Below are positions 7,250 to 16,176 of a stretch of DNA of 52,799 nucleotides, piece after piece. The stretch's first letter is position 1, and each line of letters opens with the position of its first letter. Under the pieces are notes generated by a model that was not told the origin of the DNA, made no database searches, and saw only the letters and a program-made list of their open reading frames with translations. A program made the translations under genes and the position numbers. Origin of the DNA: Clostridia bacterium (GTDB taxonomy: Bacteria; Bacillota; Clostridia; Christensenellales; Borkfalkiaceae); the NCBI GenBank assembly GCA_017623605.1, contig JAGAOR010000012.1:1-52799 (forward strand), read 5' to 3'.

Positions 7250-8824
7250 TTAAAGCGGCAATTTGCCGCGTTTTTTCATAAACTCGATAAAAATTTTCGC
7301 CGTTACGCACGCGTCGTCGAACGCGCGGTGGTGGTTGAACGTAAAGCCGTAATAATCCGCGACGGTATTGAGCTTGTAATTTGCGAGCTCACCGCGGAGT
7401 AGTTCCTGCGCGAGCGTAAGCGTATCGAATTGCCTGTTGTCGATCATATACCCGTTTTGTTCGGCGTAATAACGCACGAAATTCAAATCGAAATTTACGT
7501 TATGTCCAACGAGATACGCGCCTTCGATAAACTTAAAGAAATCAGCGATCGTTTTATCAATCGTAGGCGCGCCGATAAGGTCGGCATCGGTAATCCCCGT
7601 TAGATCTATAATCTCTTTGGAAAGCCGCTCTTCGCAAGCCACGAACGTGGAAAATTTTTCCTTAATTTCTCCGCCGACAAGCTTCACCGCGCCAATCTCG
7701 ATAATTTTATCCATTTTCCCCATAGCGGGATTATTGTTTAAACCCGTCGTTTCCAAATCGAATACGACGAACGCGTTATTTTTCAAATCGTCGGGCTTTT
7801 CCAACGTATCAAAAAATCCCGCCTGGGTGTAATCGACGTAATTTTCGGGAAACACCGTGTGGTAATATTTCGGCACGGGTTTTCCCTTTCTTGCCTTTGG
7901 AACGAAATTTTCGGGCGGTGCGCCAAAATTGATTTTCGCCGCCTTAAACGAACGATAGCCGTTGAATTCCTCGTTTTGTCCCGTAATAACGATCTTGTCC
8001 CCGATCTTTAATTCACGCACTTTTTCAACCGTCGCTTTCTTGGGAAAATAGGTCGTACGGAGCGTGCCCGTACCGTCGGAAAGGGTAATCACGAAACGAG
8101 ATTTTTGTACGTCCTCGCCCGTTTTTTCATTGTGCTTCGTATATTCCTTTTCTTCGATATAAGTAAGCGAACCGCAAACGGCTAAAACACCCTCCTCGTT
8201 CCCGTGATCGGCGATATAGGTTGCATTTTTGGGCAACCCCTCCGCGCCGTCGATCTTTACGAAATCGCAAATCTCAAAGCGGCGTATTTCTTTGACGGCT
8301 TCCTCCTCCTGCGTTTCGGGAATCTCGTTTAGGAGTTCGTCGCTCGGCTCTTCCTTTTCTACGATTCGAACCGTGCCGTAGAACGTGCCGCAATATCCGC
8401 TTTGCAAATACGCGCTCACCTCGTCTAAAATTTTCCCCGAAGTGAACAGCGACTGTTCCCCCGAAGCAATATCAAAGCAGAAATTCGCCCCGCTTGACAG
8501 CATATCTACGTGTATGCTTTTCTCGTCTAAAAACGCCGCGGCGGCGGGAAATTTCGAGCTCACGAAATCGTAGATCCTGCGCTTTACAATTTCCTCGTCG
8601 GGCACGCGCTTGACGATCCTTGTCTTTGCCCGAAAGTCCGCAGGCAAATATTTCCCCGAAATGCCGCAAGCCTCCGCTTCTTCCCGAGCCGTATACGCCT
8701 TATCCGTTATGAGTAAAAATTCGGCAATCCGATCGCGCTTGCTTACGGTAATGCTTTTAAGCAACGCGTTTTGCAAGCCCGCGATCGCGCGTATTTCCCT
8801 CAAATATTCGTCTAATCTGTTCAT
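7250..8824 (-). CDS. PolC N-terminal/OB/exonuclease protein without polymerase domain
   Basis: The protein has 524 residues. Residues 1-190 resemble the PolC N-terminal domains and 210-300 an OB fold (GVLAVCGSLTYIEE, ITLSDGTGTLRTTYF). Residues 350-515 form a DEDDh 3'-5' exonuclease: motif I FDLETTG with D356/E358, motif II HNVNFD with D446, motif III with H499 and D504. Full PolC is about 1,400 residues, with the exonuclease inside a PHP domain and followed by the polymerase. Here both are absent: the OB fold runs through a short linker into the exonuclease, and the frame ends 21 bases before the next gene. The gene overlaps ispG (ATGA), the position where many Clostridia carry polC. It is probably a processing or proofreading nuclease; a separate polymerase elsewhere is inferred. 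Confidence 0.85.
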   Translation of the reverse strand: MNRLDEYLREIRAIAGLQNALLKSITVSKRDRIAEFLLITDKAYTAREEAEACGISGKYLPADFRAKTRIVKRVPDEEIVKRRIYDFVSSKFPAAAAFLDEKSIHVDMLSSGANFCFDIASGEQSLFTSGKILDEVSAYLQSGYCGTFYGTVRIVEKEEPSDELLNEIPETQEEEAVKEIRRFEICDFVKIDGAEGLPKNATYIADHGNEEGVLAVCGSLTYIEEKEYTKHNEKTGEDVQKSRFVITLSDGTGTLRTTYFPKKATVEKVRELKIGDKIVITGQNEEFNGYRSFKAAKINFGAPPENFVPKARKGKPVPKYYHTVFPENYVDYTQAGFFDTLEKPDDLKNNAFVVFDLETTGLNNNPAMGKMDKIIEIGAVKLVGGEIKEKFSTFVACEERLSKEIIDLTGITDADLIGAPTIDKTIADFFKFIEGAYLVGHNVNFDLNFVRYYAEQNGYMIDNRQFDTLTLAQELLRGELANYKLNTVADYYGFTFNHHRAFDDACVTAKIFIEFMKKRGKLPL

Positions 8825-9870
8825 TGCAATAACAACCTTATTTCCTTGAAAAATTCCTCTTCCGCCTCTTCCGCTTTTACCTTTCTAACGGGCTCGCCCT
8901 TTTTGAAGATCACACAGCTTCCCACGCCGCCCGCAATGCCGAGATCAGCGTCCTTCGCTTCGCCCGGTCCGTTGACGACACACCCCATAACGGCAAGCTT
9001 CGCTTTTTTACGGTAGGGTTTGACGAACTCGGTTACCTTTTCGGCAAGTTTCATACTCTCCCACGCGCAACGCCCGCAGGTAGGGCAGGATACCACCTCC
9101 ACGAAATCCTCGTCCAAGCCGCACGCACGCAAAATTTGCCTTGCCGCGTACACCTCTTTCACGGGATCGTCGGTGAGCGAAACGCGGATCGTATCGCCAA
9201 TACCGTTTACGAGTAAGCTCCCAATCCCCACCGCGCTTTTGACAAGCCCCGCCTCGTACGTACCCGCCTCCGTAACGCCGAGATGCAAAGGATAATCGGT
9301 TTTTTGTGATAACAGGGTATACGCGCGAACGGTTAAAGGCACGTCCGAAGCTTTCACGGAAATAGCAATATCGTACACGCCGAATTTTTCCAATAGTCCG
9401 ACGTTATAGAGCGCGCTTTCAACAAGTGCAAATTCACTTCTGCCGTATTTTTGCAAAAACTGTTTTTCTATGCTGCCCGTATTTGCACCCACGCGCACGG
9501 GCACGCCGTGACGTTTCACGCAATCGGCTACGTACTTAATTTCCTTTTCCCCTCCGATATTCCCGGGGTTGATGCGCACTTTGCTCGCGCCGTTTTCCAT
9601 CGCGAGCACGGCGAGCTTGGGCGAAAAATGAACGTCCGCCACGATCGGCAGACGGACTTTTTCTTTCAGTCGATTTAAAGCGAGCGCGTCGTTTTCGTCC
9701 GCAATCGCCACGCGTACGATCTCACAGCCTGCGTCACCCAGCGCAGTGATCTGCGCCGCCGTTTTTTCCACGTCCGCTGTTTTCGTCGTCGTCATTGATT
9801 GTATTTTTACACTCGTATTGCCGCCGATCAAAACGCCGCCGACGTTGATACGTTTTGTTTGATTTCTCAT
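8821..9870 (-). CDS. ispG: 4-hydroxy-3-methylbut-2-en-1-yl diphosphate synthase (GcpE/IspG)
   Basis: The 349-residue protein carries the family landmarks of IspG: VGGVLIGG and SVKIQSMTTT at the start, a TIM barrel with VADVHFSPKLA, and a C-terminal [4Fe-4S] domain with cysteines in SCPTCGRCAWES and MGCVVNGPGEA. It converts methylerythritol cyclodiphosphate to HMBDP, the penultimate step of the MEP isoprenoid pathway. The ATG directly follows the nrdR stop codon with no gap, and its own stop overlaps the PolC-like gene by ATGA, so the three are likely translationally coupled. Confidence 0.97.
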   Translation of the reverse strand: MRNQTKRINVGGVLIGGNTSVKIQSMTTTKTADVEKTAAQITALGDAGCEIVRVAIADENDALALNRLKEKVRLPIVADVHFSPKLAVLAMENGASKVRINPGNIGGEKEIKYVADCVKRHGVPVRVGANTGSIEKQFLQKYGRSEFALVESALYNVGLLEKFGVYDIAISVKASDVPLTVRAYTLLSQKTDYPLHLGVTEAGTYEAGLVKSAVGIGSLLVNGIGDTIRVSLTDDPVKEVYAARQILRACGLDEDFVEVVSCPTCGRCAWESMKLAEKVTEFVKPYRKKAKLAVMGCVVNGPGEAKDADLGIAGGVGSCVIFKKGEPVRKVKAEEAEEEFFKEIRLLLQ

Positions 9871-10341
9871 TTACGATTTATCCTTTTTATCCGATTTCAT
9901 CATCTGTTTCAGCTCGGACATAAACGACGAAAGATCTTTAAACGAACGGTAAACGGAGGCGTAGCGCACGTAGGATACTTCGTCCACCTTTTTCAATCGT
10001 TCCATTACCATTTCCCCGATCGCTTTCGTCGTAATTTCACTTTCCATACTGTTATACACCTGCTTGGAAATATCCGCAACCATATCGTCGATCACAGACA
10101 TAGGCACGGGGCGTTTTTCGCAAGATTTGATAATGCCGTTTCTAATTTTTTCGGCGTTAAACGATTGCCGAGTGCCATTGTTTTTCACGACGAGCACGGG
10201 CGTAATTTCAATCGTTTCGTAGGTTGTAAACCGTCTGCCGCAACCCGTACATTCTCTGCGGCGACGAATCGTTCTGTCGTCGTCTGCCGAACGAGAATCG
10301 ATTACCTTGCTATCCGTGCAATCACAATACAAGCATTTCAT
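9871..10341 (-). CDS. nrdR: Transcriptional repressor NrdR
   Basis: The 156-residue protein begins MKCLYCDC and has the four-cysteine zinc ribbon (C3, C6, C31, C34 in CTGCGRRF), then an ATP-cone domain (about 48-138). NrdR senses ATP/dATP and represses ribonucleotide reductase genes by binding NrdR boxes. It starts in an ATGA overlap with the rarA stop, and its end abuts ispG. No ribonucleotide reductase gene is in the window, so its targets lie elsewhere. Confidence 0.97.
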   Translation of the reverse strand: MKCLYCDCTDSKVIDSRSADDDRTIRRRRECTGCGRRFTTYETIEITPVLVVKNNGTRQSFNAEKIRNGIIKSCEKRPVPMSVIDDMVADISKQVYNSMESEITTKAIGEMVMERLKKVDEVSYVRYASVYRSFKDLSSFMSELKQMMKSDKKDKS

Positions 10342-11642
10342 TTTTTACCCTTCCTTTCGCGAATTTTTTTCACTTCGTTTTCGTATCCGTTGTTTTTAGG
10401 CGTATAATATATTCTATCCTTTAATGAATCAGGCAAATACTGTTGCTCTACGTATCCGCCGTAGTTATGCGGGTATTTATATTTTCCGCTATTTGCCTTA
10501 TCCTCTTTGCTCCCGTAGGAATTGTCCTTTAAATAAGGCGGCACGTTATCGTCGCGTACTTCCTTTGCGTCGGCAATCGCCGCATACATAGCCTCCACCA
10601 CCGAATTACTCTTCTCCGCCTCGCACACGTAGATAATCGCTTCGGCAAGGGGAATACGCGCTTCGGGATACCCAATCTTTTCCAAAGCGTACATAGCGGA
10701 GGTTGCCATTTGCAACGCGCGCGGATCAGCCATACCCACGTCTTCTGCCGAATGTACGACGAGCCGCCGCGCGACGAGCATAGGATCGCACCCGCCCTCG
10801 ATCAAACGCATTGCGTAATAGAGCGCGGCGTTCGAATCGCTTCCGCGCAAGGATTTGCAAAACGCGGATAAAAAATCGTAATAGGAATCCTCGTTATAGG
10901 AAAGAGCTTTTCGTTGAATAGATTGCTCCGCGTCGGCAAGCGTAATGCGCACCTGCCCCTCGCAGCTTGGTTCTGTGGTGAGAGCGGCAAGCTCCAACGC
11001 GTTATACGCCGTGCGCAGATCCCCGCCTGCAACCCTTGCAATATGTTCAAGCGCTTCCTCGTCCGCTACGATATTTTGCTTACCCAAGCCCTTATGTCGG
11101 CTTTTGAGCGCGGCTTTGAGCGCACCGATAATATCCTCTTTCGTTAAACGTTTAAATTCGAACACGCGACAACGGGAAACGATTGCGGGCGTCATTGCCG
11201 CGTACGGATTTTCCGTGGTTGAGCCGATAAAAATAATCGTGCCTTGTTCGATTGCGGGCAGCAGGGAATCGCTTTGCGTTTTATTAAATCTATGACACTC
11301 GTCCAAGAGAAGATAGGTGCGCTTATTGTAAAGCTTCAAATTTTCACGCGCCGTCTCCACTGCTTTTTTTACGTCTGCCACGCCCGCATTGACGGCGTTG
11401 AGCTTGATAAATTCCCCGCTTGTCGCAAGCGCAACGATATTCGCGAGCGTCGTTTTTCCGCACCCCGGCGGTCCCCAAAATATACAGCTTCCCAGCCGAT
11501 CGGTAGCGATCGCGCGGCGAAGGAGCGAGCCTTTGGCTACGATATGCTCCTGCCCGATAAAATCGTCGAGCGTGTTCGCTCGCATTCTCTCGGCAAGCGG
11601 CTTTGCCGTTTGTTCGTGGTTGTTAAAATCGAATAAATCCAT
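10338..11642 (-). CDS. rarA: Replication-associated recombination protein RarA (MgsA), AAA+ ATPase
   Basis: The AAA+ protein has 434 residues from the chosen start: FIGQEHIVAKGSLLRRAI in the N-terminal part, Walker A GPPGCGKTT, Walker B LLLDECHRF, sensor 1 GSTTENP, and the C-terminal clamp-loader-like tetramerisation region (EDVGMADPRAL, KYPHNYGGY). RarA acts at stalled replication forks. The reading frame is open to a GTG at 11654, but ATG at 11642 is preferred. It has AAAGGTGA eight bases upstream, and the start sequence contains the recurring 10-mer GGCAGGTATG (11640-11649). It overlaps nrdR by ATGA. Confidence 0.95.
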   Translation of the reverse strand: MDLFDFNNHEQTAKPLAERMRANTLDDFIGQEHIVAKGSLLRRAIATDRLGSCIFWGPPGCGKTTLANIVALATSGEFIKLNAVNAGVADVKKAVETARENLKLYNKRTYLLLDECHRFNKTQSDSLLPAIEQGTIIFIGSTTENPYAAMTPAIVSRCRVFEFKRLTKEDIIGALKAALKSRHKGLGKQNIVADEEALEHIARVAGGDLRTAYNALELAALTTEPSCEGQVRITLADAEQSIQRKALSYNEDSYYDFLSAFCKSLRGSDSNAALYYAMRLIEGGCDPMLVARRLVVHSAEDVGMADPRALQMATSAMYALEKIGYPEARIPLAEAIIYVCEAEKSNSVVEAMYAAIADAKEVRDDNVPPYLKDNSYGSKEDKANSGKYKYPHNYGGYVEQQYLPDSLKDRIYYTPKNNGYENEVKKIRERKGKK

Positions 11643-11650
11643 ACCTGCCC

Positions 11651-12439
11651 TCACCTTTTGAGTGCTTTTTTGATTTCCTTTGCGTGTTTTACACCCAACT
11701 CGTATCCCTTTTCATAGGCAAAATCCATTCTCTTTAGGGAATATTGACTCATATCCCCAAGCTCGGGTTCAAGCCAAAAATCAATCACGGCGGCGTTTTC
11801 CTCTTTGCGCTTTGCCGTGCGATAATTATCCATAAGATCAATCGTTTCTAAAAGCACACCAAGCGCACTCGGCATTTTTTCTTTCGTGGAACGTCGTCCT
11901 AAAACGTCCACGCAAACGACGACGTCTGCCCCCATACCTTTGAGCTGTAAATAGGGTACGCGCTCCAAAATTCCGCCGTCAATCAAGCGCATACCGTCCC
12001 GCTCCGTAGGTTTAAATACGGCGGGAATACTCGACGAAGCGATCACACCATCGATCACCTTTCCCTCGGAAAATTCCACGATTTTCTGTTCGATCATATC
12101 CACTGCCACGCAACGGAACGGAATTTTCAATTCGGAAAAATCGGGATTACCGAAATATCTTTCCAGTAATTTCCTAATTTTTTTCGTATCGAACAAGCCG
12201 CCGCGAAAGCTAACGGGCGTAATTAAATCAAGCAAGCGGAGCTTGCGCACGGCTTTATACATTTCTTCCGTCGTAACGCCTGCGGCGTACCCCGCGCCCA
12301 CGACCGAGCCCATTGAAGAACCCGTGATAAAATCCGGTTTGATGTTTGCTTCCTCCATCGCTTTCAAAAAGCCGATGTGCGCGACGCCGCGGCTACCGCC
12401 CGCGCCTAATGCAAAACCGAGTGTTTTTTTCTTCGCCAT
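11651..12439 (-). CDS. Patatin-like phospholipase/acyl hydrolase
   Basis: The protein has 262 residues with the full patatin signature: oxyanion-hole glycine motif GAGGSRG at about 12-18, nucleophile serine in GSSMGS at about 41, and the catalytic Asp in DGG near 154. It belongs to the RssA/YchK-like group of small bacterial patatins, which are predicted cytoplasmic or peripheral lipid hydrolases. It lies between pheA and rarA in a continuous minus-strand run. Its physiological substrate is unknown. Confidence 0.9.
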   Translation of the reverse strand: MAKKKTLGFALGAGGSRGVAHIGFLKAMEEANIKPDFITGSSMGSVVGAGYAAGVTTEEMYKAVRKLRLLDLITPVSFRGGLFDTKKIRKLLERYFGNPDFSELKIPFRCVAVDMIEQKIVEFSEGKVIDGVIASSSIPAVFKPTERDGMRLIDGGILERVPYLQLKGMGADVVVCVDVLGRRSTKEKMPSALGVLLETIDLMDNYRTAKRKEENAAVIDFWLEPELGDMSQYSLKRMDFAYEKGYELGVKHAKEIKKALKR

Positions 12440-12448
12440 TTTTCTCCT

Positions 12449-13321
12449 TTATTTTTCCGCGGCAACTTCCGCTTGACTATACGCGCCAATGAGTTTACAT
12501 TCCAACGTATTCGCTTTAATTGCAGAAAGCATTTCTTGTGTTTGCGAGGCGGCTATATCCGTGTCCGCTTCGATAAAGAAACGGTAATCTCCCACGTGAT
12601 TTTTTACGGGGCGACTTTCGATTTTCGTCATATTCACACCGTATTTCGCGATCACGCGCAAAAGTTCAAGCAAGCTACCGGGGCGGTGCGGACAAACGGC
12701 GGAAAAGAAAATACGTTCGCTCGTCGTAGGCAACGTCGCTTCTCCCTTTTTCACAAGCAAGAAATGTGTAAAATTATTCGGTTCGTCCGCAATACTTTCC
12801 TCACTCATCACGAACCCGCCGCGCAGATTTTCCGTGTGCGCGCCCGCGATTGCCGCGCTTTTACCCGATTCGTCCTCCATAGCGCGCGCCAAGCCAAAAC
12901 CCGTCGATTCCGTTTCACGAAGGGAAGCAAAAGGCATTTCCCTGCTCAAAAACGCCGCACATTGATCGAGTGCCTGACGATGGGAATATACGCGTCCGAT
13001 CTCCGAAAATTTTACGCCTTTTTTATAAATTAATCTGTGATCAACGCGCAAAATCAATTCCTTTACCGCATATAAGTCGTTAAAATCCTGTAAAAGATCA
13101 AGGTTTTGCAACACCCCGCCTTGCAAGCTGTTTTCGATCGGTACAGCAGCCGCGTCCACCCTGCCACATTCTACCGCGGCAAGCACCTCGGGAAAATTTC
13201 GAAAGGGAATACATTCGTCCCAATCCGCCGCGTATTTTGCGCCCGTAGATTCCGTTTTTAAAAAGGATTTCGCCGCCAAATGCGAATAGCTGCCTTCTGG
13301 TCCTAAAAATGCGATTTTCAT
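12449..13321 (-). CDS. pheA: Prephenate dehydratase
   Basis: The protein has 290 residues from the chosen start: a catalytic domain beginning MKIAFLGPEGSYSHLAA, with the FTHFLLV motif near 185, and a C-terminal ACT domain (about 200-275) with the ESRP phenylalanine-binding motif. It converts prephenate to phenylpyruvate and is normally feedback-inhibited by phenylalanine through the ACT domain. The frame is open to 13345, but ATG 13321 has AAGGAGA at the right distance and fits the family. There is no fused chorismate mutase domain. It lies 20 bases after DAHP synthase, forming a first-step/branch-step pair of aromatic synthesis. Confidence 0.95.
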   Translation of the reverse strand: MKIAFLGPEGSYSHLAAKSFLKTESTGAKYAADWDECIPFRNFPEVLAAVECGRVDAAAVPIENSLQGGVLQNLDLLQDFNDLYAVKELILRVDHRLIYKKGVKFSEIGRVYSHRQALDQCAAFLSREMPFASLRETESTGFGLARAMEDESGKSAAIAGAHTENLRGGFVMSEESIADEPNNFTHFLLVKKGEATLPTTSERIFFSAVCPHRPGSLLELLRVIAKYGVNMTKIESRPVKNHVGDYRFFIEADTDIAASQTQEMLSAIKANTLECKLIGAYSQAEVAAEK

Positions 13322-13341
13322 TCTTTTCTTCTCCTTGTAGA

Positions 13342-14364
13342 TCAAACCTGTTCCGCGAGCTTATAAAGCAGTTTTTCCGTATCCTCCCAGCCGAGGCAAG
13401 GATCGGTGATTGACTGTCCGAACACCTCGTCGTGCTTTTGATTTCCCTCCACGAGAAAGCTCTCGATCATAAAGCCTTTCACGATCTTTTTGAAATCCTT
13501 GTCGTACGTCCTGTTTTGCATAACCTCTTGCGCGATACGCACCTGCTGACGGTGCTTCTTGCCTGAATTAGAATGGTTGCAATCAATTACGATCGCGGGA
13601 TTTTGTAAGCCACCGCCGTTTAAAAGCTCGGCAAGCTGCATCACCGTTTCGTAATGGAAATTCGGCACGTCCGCGCCCGATCCGTCCACGCCGCCACGCA
13701 AAATCGCGTGTGCGTAAGGATTACCGTCCGAGCTCACCTGATAATTGCGGTATTTAAAAATTTGCGGGCTTTGCGCCGCGTAAATAGAGTTGACGAGCGC
13801 AAGAATATTTCCGCTCATAGGATTCTTCAAGCCCACGGGCGCGTCAATACCGCTCGCCACCTGTCTATGAAGTTGGTCCTCCACGCTTCTCGCGCCCACC
13901 GCGTGATAGGACAACAAATCTTCTACGTACGCCGTGTTTTCAGGATATAGCATTTCGTCTGCCGCCGTCAAGCCCGATTCGTTCATTGCGGCAAGGTGCA
14001 AAGCACGTATACTGCGAATTCCGCGCGCAATGTCCGCTGCCCCTTCGGGATCGGGCTGTAAGAACATTCCCTTATAACCTACGCCTTTCGTACGCGGCTT
14101 ATTCGTGTAAATGCGCGGCACGATCACGAGCTTGTCCTTGACTTTTTGGTTGATTTTTCCAAGCCGCGAAATATATTCGAGCGTAGGCGCGGGCTCGTGC
14201 GCAGAGCACGGACCTACGATCACGAGCATTTTTTCACTCTTGCCTGAAATGACGCTACGAATTTCCTCGTCGCGCTCCTTTTTGATTGCTTGCAATTCCG
14301 CCGTCAACGGCGATTCTGCGATAAATTCCTCCGGTTCGGGAATAAAATATTGTTTCTCTAACAT
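13342..14364 (-). CDS. aroF: 3-deoxy-7-phosphoheptulonate (DAHP) synthase, AroF/G/H type
   Basis: The 340-residue protein matches type Ia DAHP synthases: LVIVGPCSAHEP at about 48, PRTKGVGYKG with PEP-binding residues, GLKNPMSGN, and the metal-site IDCNHSNSGKKH near 265. It condenses PEP and erythrose-4-phosphate, the first shikimate step. The remaining six steps are encoded at 41856-47113, about 27 kb away. The start overlaps the coaD end by 7 bases. The symbol stands for the AroF/G/H group; which feedback amino acid it senses cannot be read. Confidence 0.93.
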   Translation of the reverse strand: MLEKQYFIPEPEEFIAESPLTAELQAIKKERDEEIRSVISGKSEKMLVIVGPCSAHEPAPTLEYISRLGKINQKVKDKLVIVPRIYTNKPRTKGVGYKGMFLQPDPEGAADIARGIRSIRALHLAAMNESGLTAADEMLYPENTAYVEDLLSYHAVGARSVEDQLHRQVASGIDAPVGLKNPMSGNILALVNSIYAAQSPQIFKYRNYQVSSDGNPYAHAILRGGVDGSGADVPNFHYETVMQLAELLNGGGLQNPAIVIDCNHSNSGKKHRQQVRIAQEVMQNRTYDKDFKKIVKGFMIESFLVEGNQKHDEVFGQSITDPCLGWEDTEKLLYKLAEQV

Positions 14365-14867
14365 AACGAACTCTCCTTTCCTTTCGTCTCGTTTCTCATC
14401 TTTCCCACGTATTCTTTCACTTCTTCGGTTACGTATTCGTCAATCGGGGTATGAAAGCGCAAACTGTTGCGAACGATTGACGAGCTGACGTGCAAAAGCT
14501 CCTGCGGGCAGGGAAAATACCAAGCCGTGATATTCGGATTTAGCTTTTTGCTCGCGTAGAAATCAGCGGTTTCGTAATCGAAATCGGTGGCGTTACGCAA
14601 GCCTCGCACGTAAATATTCGTGCCTTCCCTTTGCAAAAGCTCGGCGATCGTACCCGAAAATTCCACTACACGCACACGCTCGCTCTTTACAGTAAGCGAT
14701 AACATCTCCTTTCTCTCTTCCAGCGTAAAATAAGGTTTTTTGCTCGGATTGAGAAGAATTGCCACCACCACTTCGTCAAAGGTATCAAGGCAAGCTTCGA
14801 TCACCGCTTTATGCCCAAGCGTCGGTGGATCGAACGTGCCCGCAAACACGCATTTTTTCTCGTTCAT
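14358..14867 (-). CDS. coaD: Pantetheine-phosphate adenylyltransferase
   Basis: The 169-residue protein is a nucleotidyltransferase with AGTFDPPTLGH at about 9-19 (the T/HxGH site) and VSSSIVR near 127, the coenzyme A family version of ISSTxVR. It makes dephospho-CoA from 4'-phosphopantetheine and ATP. It overlaps rsmD by ATGA and has AGGAGG before its start. rsmD-coaD is a widely conserved pair, which supports both calls. Confidence 0.96.
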   Translation of the reverse strand: MNEKKCVFAGTFDPPTLGHKAVIEACLDTFDEVVVAILLNPSKKPYFTLEERKEMLSLTVKSERVRVVEFSGTIAELLQREGTNIYVRGLRNATDFDYETADFYASKKLNPNITAWYFPCPQELLHVSSSIVRNSLRFHTPIDEYVTEEVKEYVGKMRNETKGKESSLC

Positions 14868-15403
14868 ATTTGCCTCCTAAAAAAGGTGAGATACGCCTTG
14901 CCGTATTTTCTTTCGTCGTATTTACACAGCCCCTCGATCTCTCCTACAAACGGACGGTCGCGCTCGTAAACGGCGATTCCGTTTTCCGTCAACAGTCCCT
15001 TTTCTGCGATCGTTTTTAATGCCTTTTCGCCGTAATCAAAGCGGTAAGGCGGATCAATAAAAATTAGATCAAACGGCGCGCGCGAAGCGGTCAAAAAAGT
15101 CAAAAAGTCCGTTTGATACACACTCGCTTTTTCTTCCGCTTTAAGCGCCGCAATATTCTTTTTGACGATCGCTACGCTGTCTTTCGATAAATCGTTAAAC
15201 GTCGCTTCCCTTGCGCCACGAGACAAACTTTCAAGCCCCAACGCGCCGCTTCCTGCAAACAAATCGAGCACCCGCGCGCCCTGTACGCGCGTCCCCAAAA
15301 TATTAAAAAGCGCTTCTCTTGCACGATCGGACGTGGGACGCACGTTATCCCCTCGTATGTCCGCAAGGATTCTGCTTCTGTATTCGCCGCCGATAATTCG
15401 CAT
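14864..15403 (-). CDS. rsmD: 16S rRNA (guanine(966)-N2)-methyltransferase RsmD
   Basis: The protein has 179 residues from ATG 15403: MRIIGGEYRSR at the start, motif I VLDLFAGSGALGLE, and catalytic motif IV FIDPPYRF. It methylates the exocyclic amine of G966 in 16S rRNA. An in-frame extension to 15505 overlaps the upstream gene and has no family resemblance, so it was rejected. ATG 15403 follows AAATAAGGA and lies ten bases after the previous stop codon. Confidence 0.95.
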   Translation of the reverse strand: MRIIGGEYRSRILADIRGDNVRPTSDRAREALFNILGTRVQGARVLDLFAGSGALGLESLSRGAREATFNDLSKDSVAIVKKNIAALKAEEKASVYQTDFLTFLTASRAPFDLIFIDPPYRFDYGEKALKTIAEKGLLTENGIAVYERDRPFVGEIEGLCKYDERKYGKAYLTFFRRQI

Positions 15404-15413
15404 TGTTTTATCC

Positions 15414-16145
15414 TTATTTCCGTTTTCTCGGCTTCGTACCGGGCAAGCCGCCGTAATTGATTTTCTTTTCCCGCACAGCCTCTGCCGCCGCCGCTTTATC
15501 TGCAAGCATCTGTTCTCGAATCGCCTTGTTTCTACGCCCGTACGCGCCGAGGATATAGAATACGCCCGAAACGATAATGGGCACGAGCACGAACGCGCAG
15601 CTCACGAAATAGCTCACGTAAACGCCGCTTGCATTCAGATAATAGAAAGGCAAAATCGACCAACCTGCAAGTAAAAATCCGATGATGAGTAACACGGCAA
15701 GCCCCATCGAACCCGATTGCGAATTTATACTTGCTTGATTACAGCCCAGCACGATACCGAAAATGACCACGTATATACCCGTGAACGCGCCCATTGCAAA
15801 GCCTTTCCAAGCGCGGTATTCCTTGGCGTATTTATGCGAGGACATTTTATATCCGCTGCCGTAAGAGTCTATAGCCGTACGCTTAATATTTCCCGAAACG
15901 AGCATTTCGTAAGCGTTACCGCCCTGCCCGTAGCAAAGTAGCGCATTATACGCCGCCGCCGCGAGCCCGCAAACGAGCGTCCAAGTAAGCTTTCCGCTAT
16001 CCCAGAAAATCTCGTCTTCTTTCATCGTCAACATCATCAACACCGATCCCGCGCAAAAATACATAAGCGCGGCAGGAAACGAACCTTTGAAAAATTCCCA
16101 AGCTTGTCTACCCCAAGCTTTAAGCGTATTTTTTATTGTTCCCAT
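15414..16145 (-). CDS. Unknown multi-pass membrane protein
   Basis: The protein has 243 residues and about five hydrophobic segments (roughly 22-40, 52-70, 112-133, 146-168 and 175-200), with a basic C-terminal tail ending PGTKPRKRK. I recognise no family. It lies between alr and rsmD in the long minus-strand block, 31 bases from alr, and is probably cotranscribed. No catalytic motif is visible. Confidence 0.75.
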   Translation of the reverse strand: MGTIKNTLKAWGRQAWEFFKGSFPAALMYFCAGSVLMMLTMKEDEIFWDSGKLTWTLVCGLAAAAYNALLCYGQGGNAYEMLVSGNIKRTAIDSYGSGYKMSSHKYAKEYRAWKGFAMGAFTGIYVVIFGIVLGCNQASINSQSGSMGLAVLLIIGFLLAGWSILPFYYLNASGVYVSYFVSCAFVLVPIIVSGVFYILGAYGRRNKAIREQMLADKAAAAEAVREKKINYGGLPGTKPRKRK

Positions 16146-16176
16146 AATTTTTTATCTCCCGTATTTCTTTATCCTT

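Noticed and set aside
9799-10407. 202-codon plus-strand open frame over nrdR/ispG
   Set aside because: Antisense to two certain genes; the sequence is His/Arg/Phe-rich, typical of shadow frames here.
15404-15505. N-terminal extension of rsmD
   Set aside because: It overlaps the upstream membrane-protein gene and precedes the family-typical start MRIIGG, which has its own ribosome binding site.
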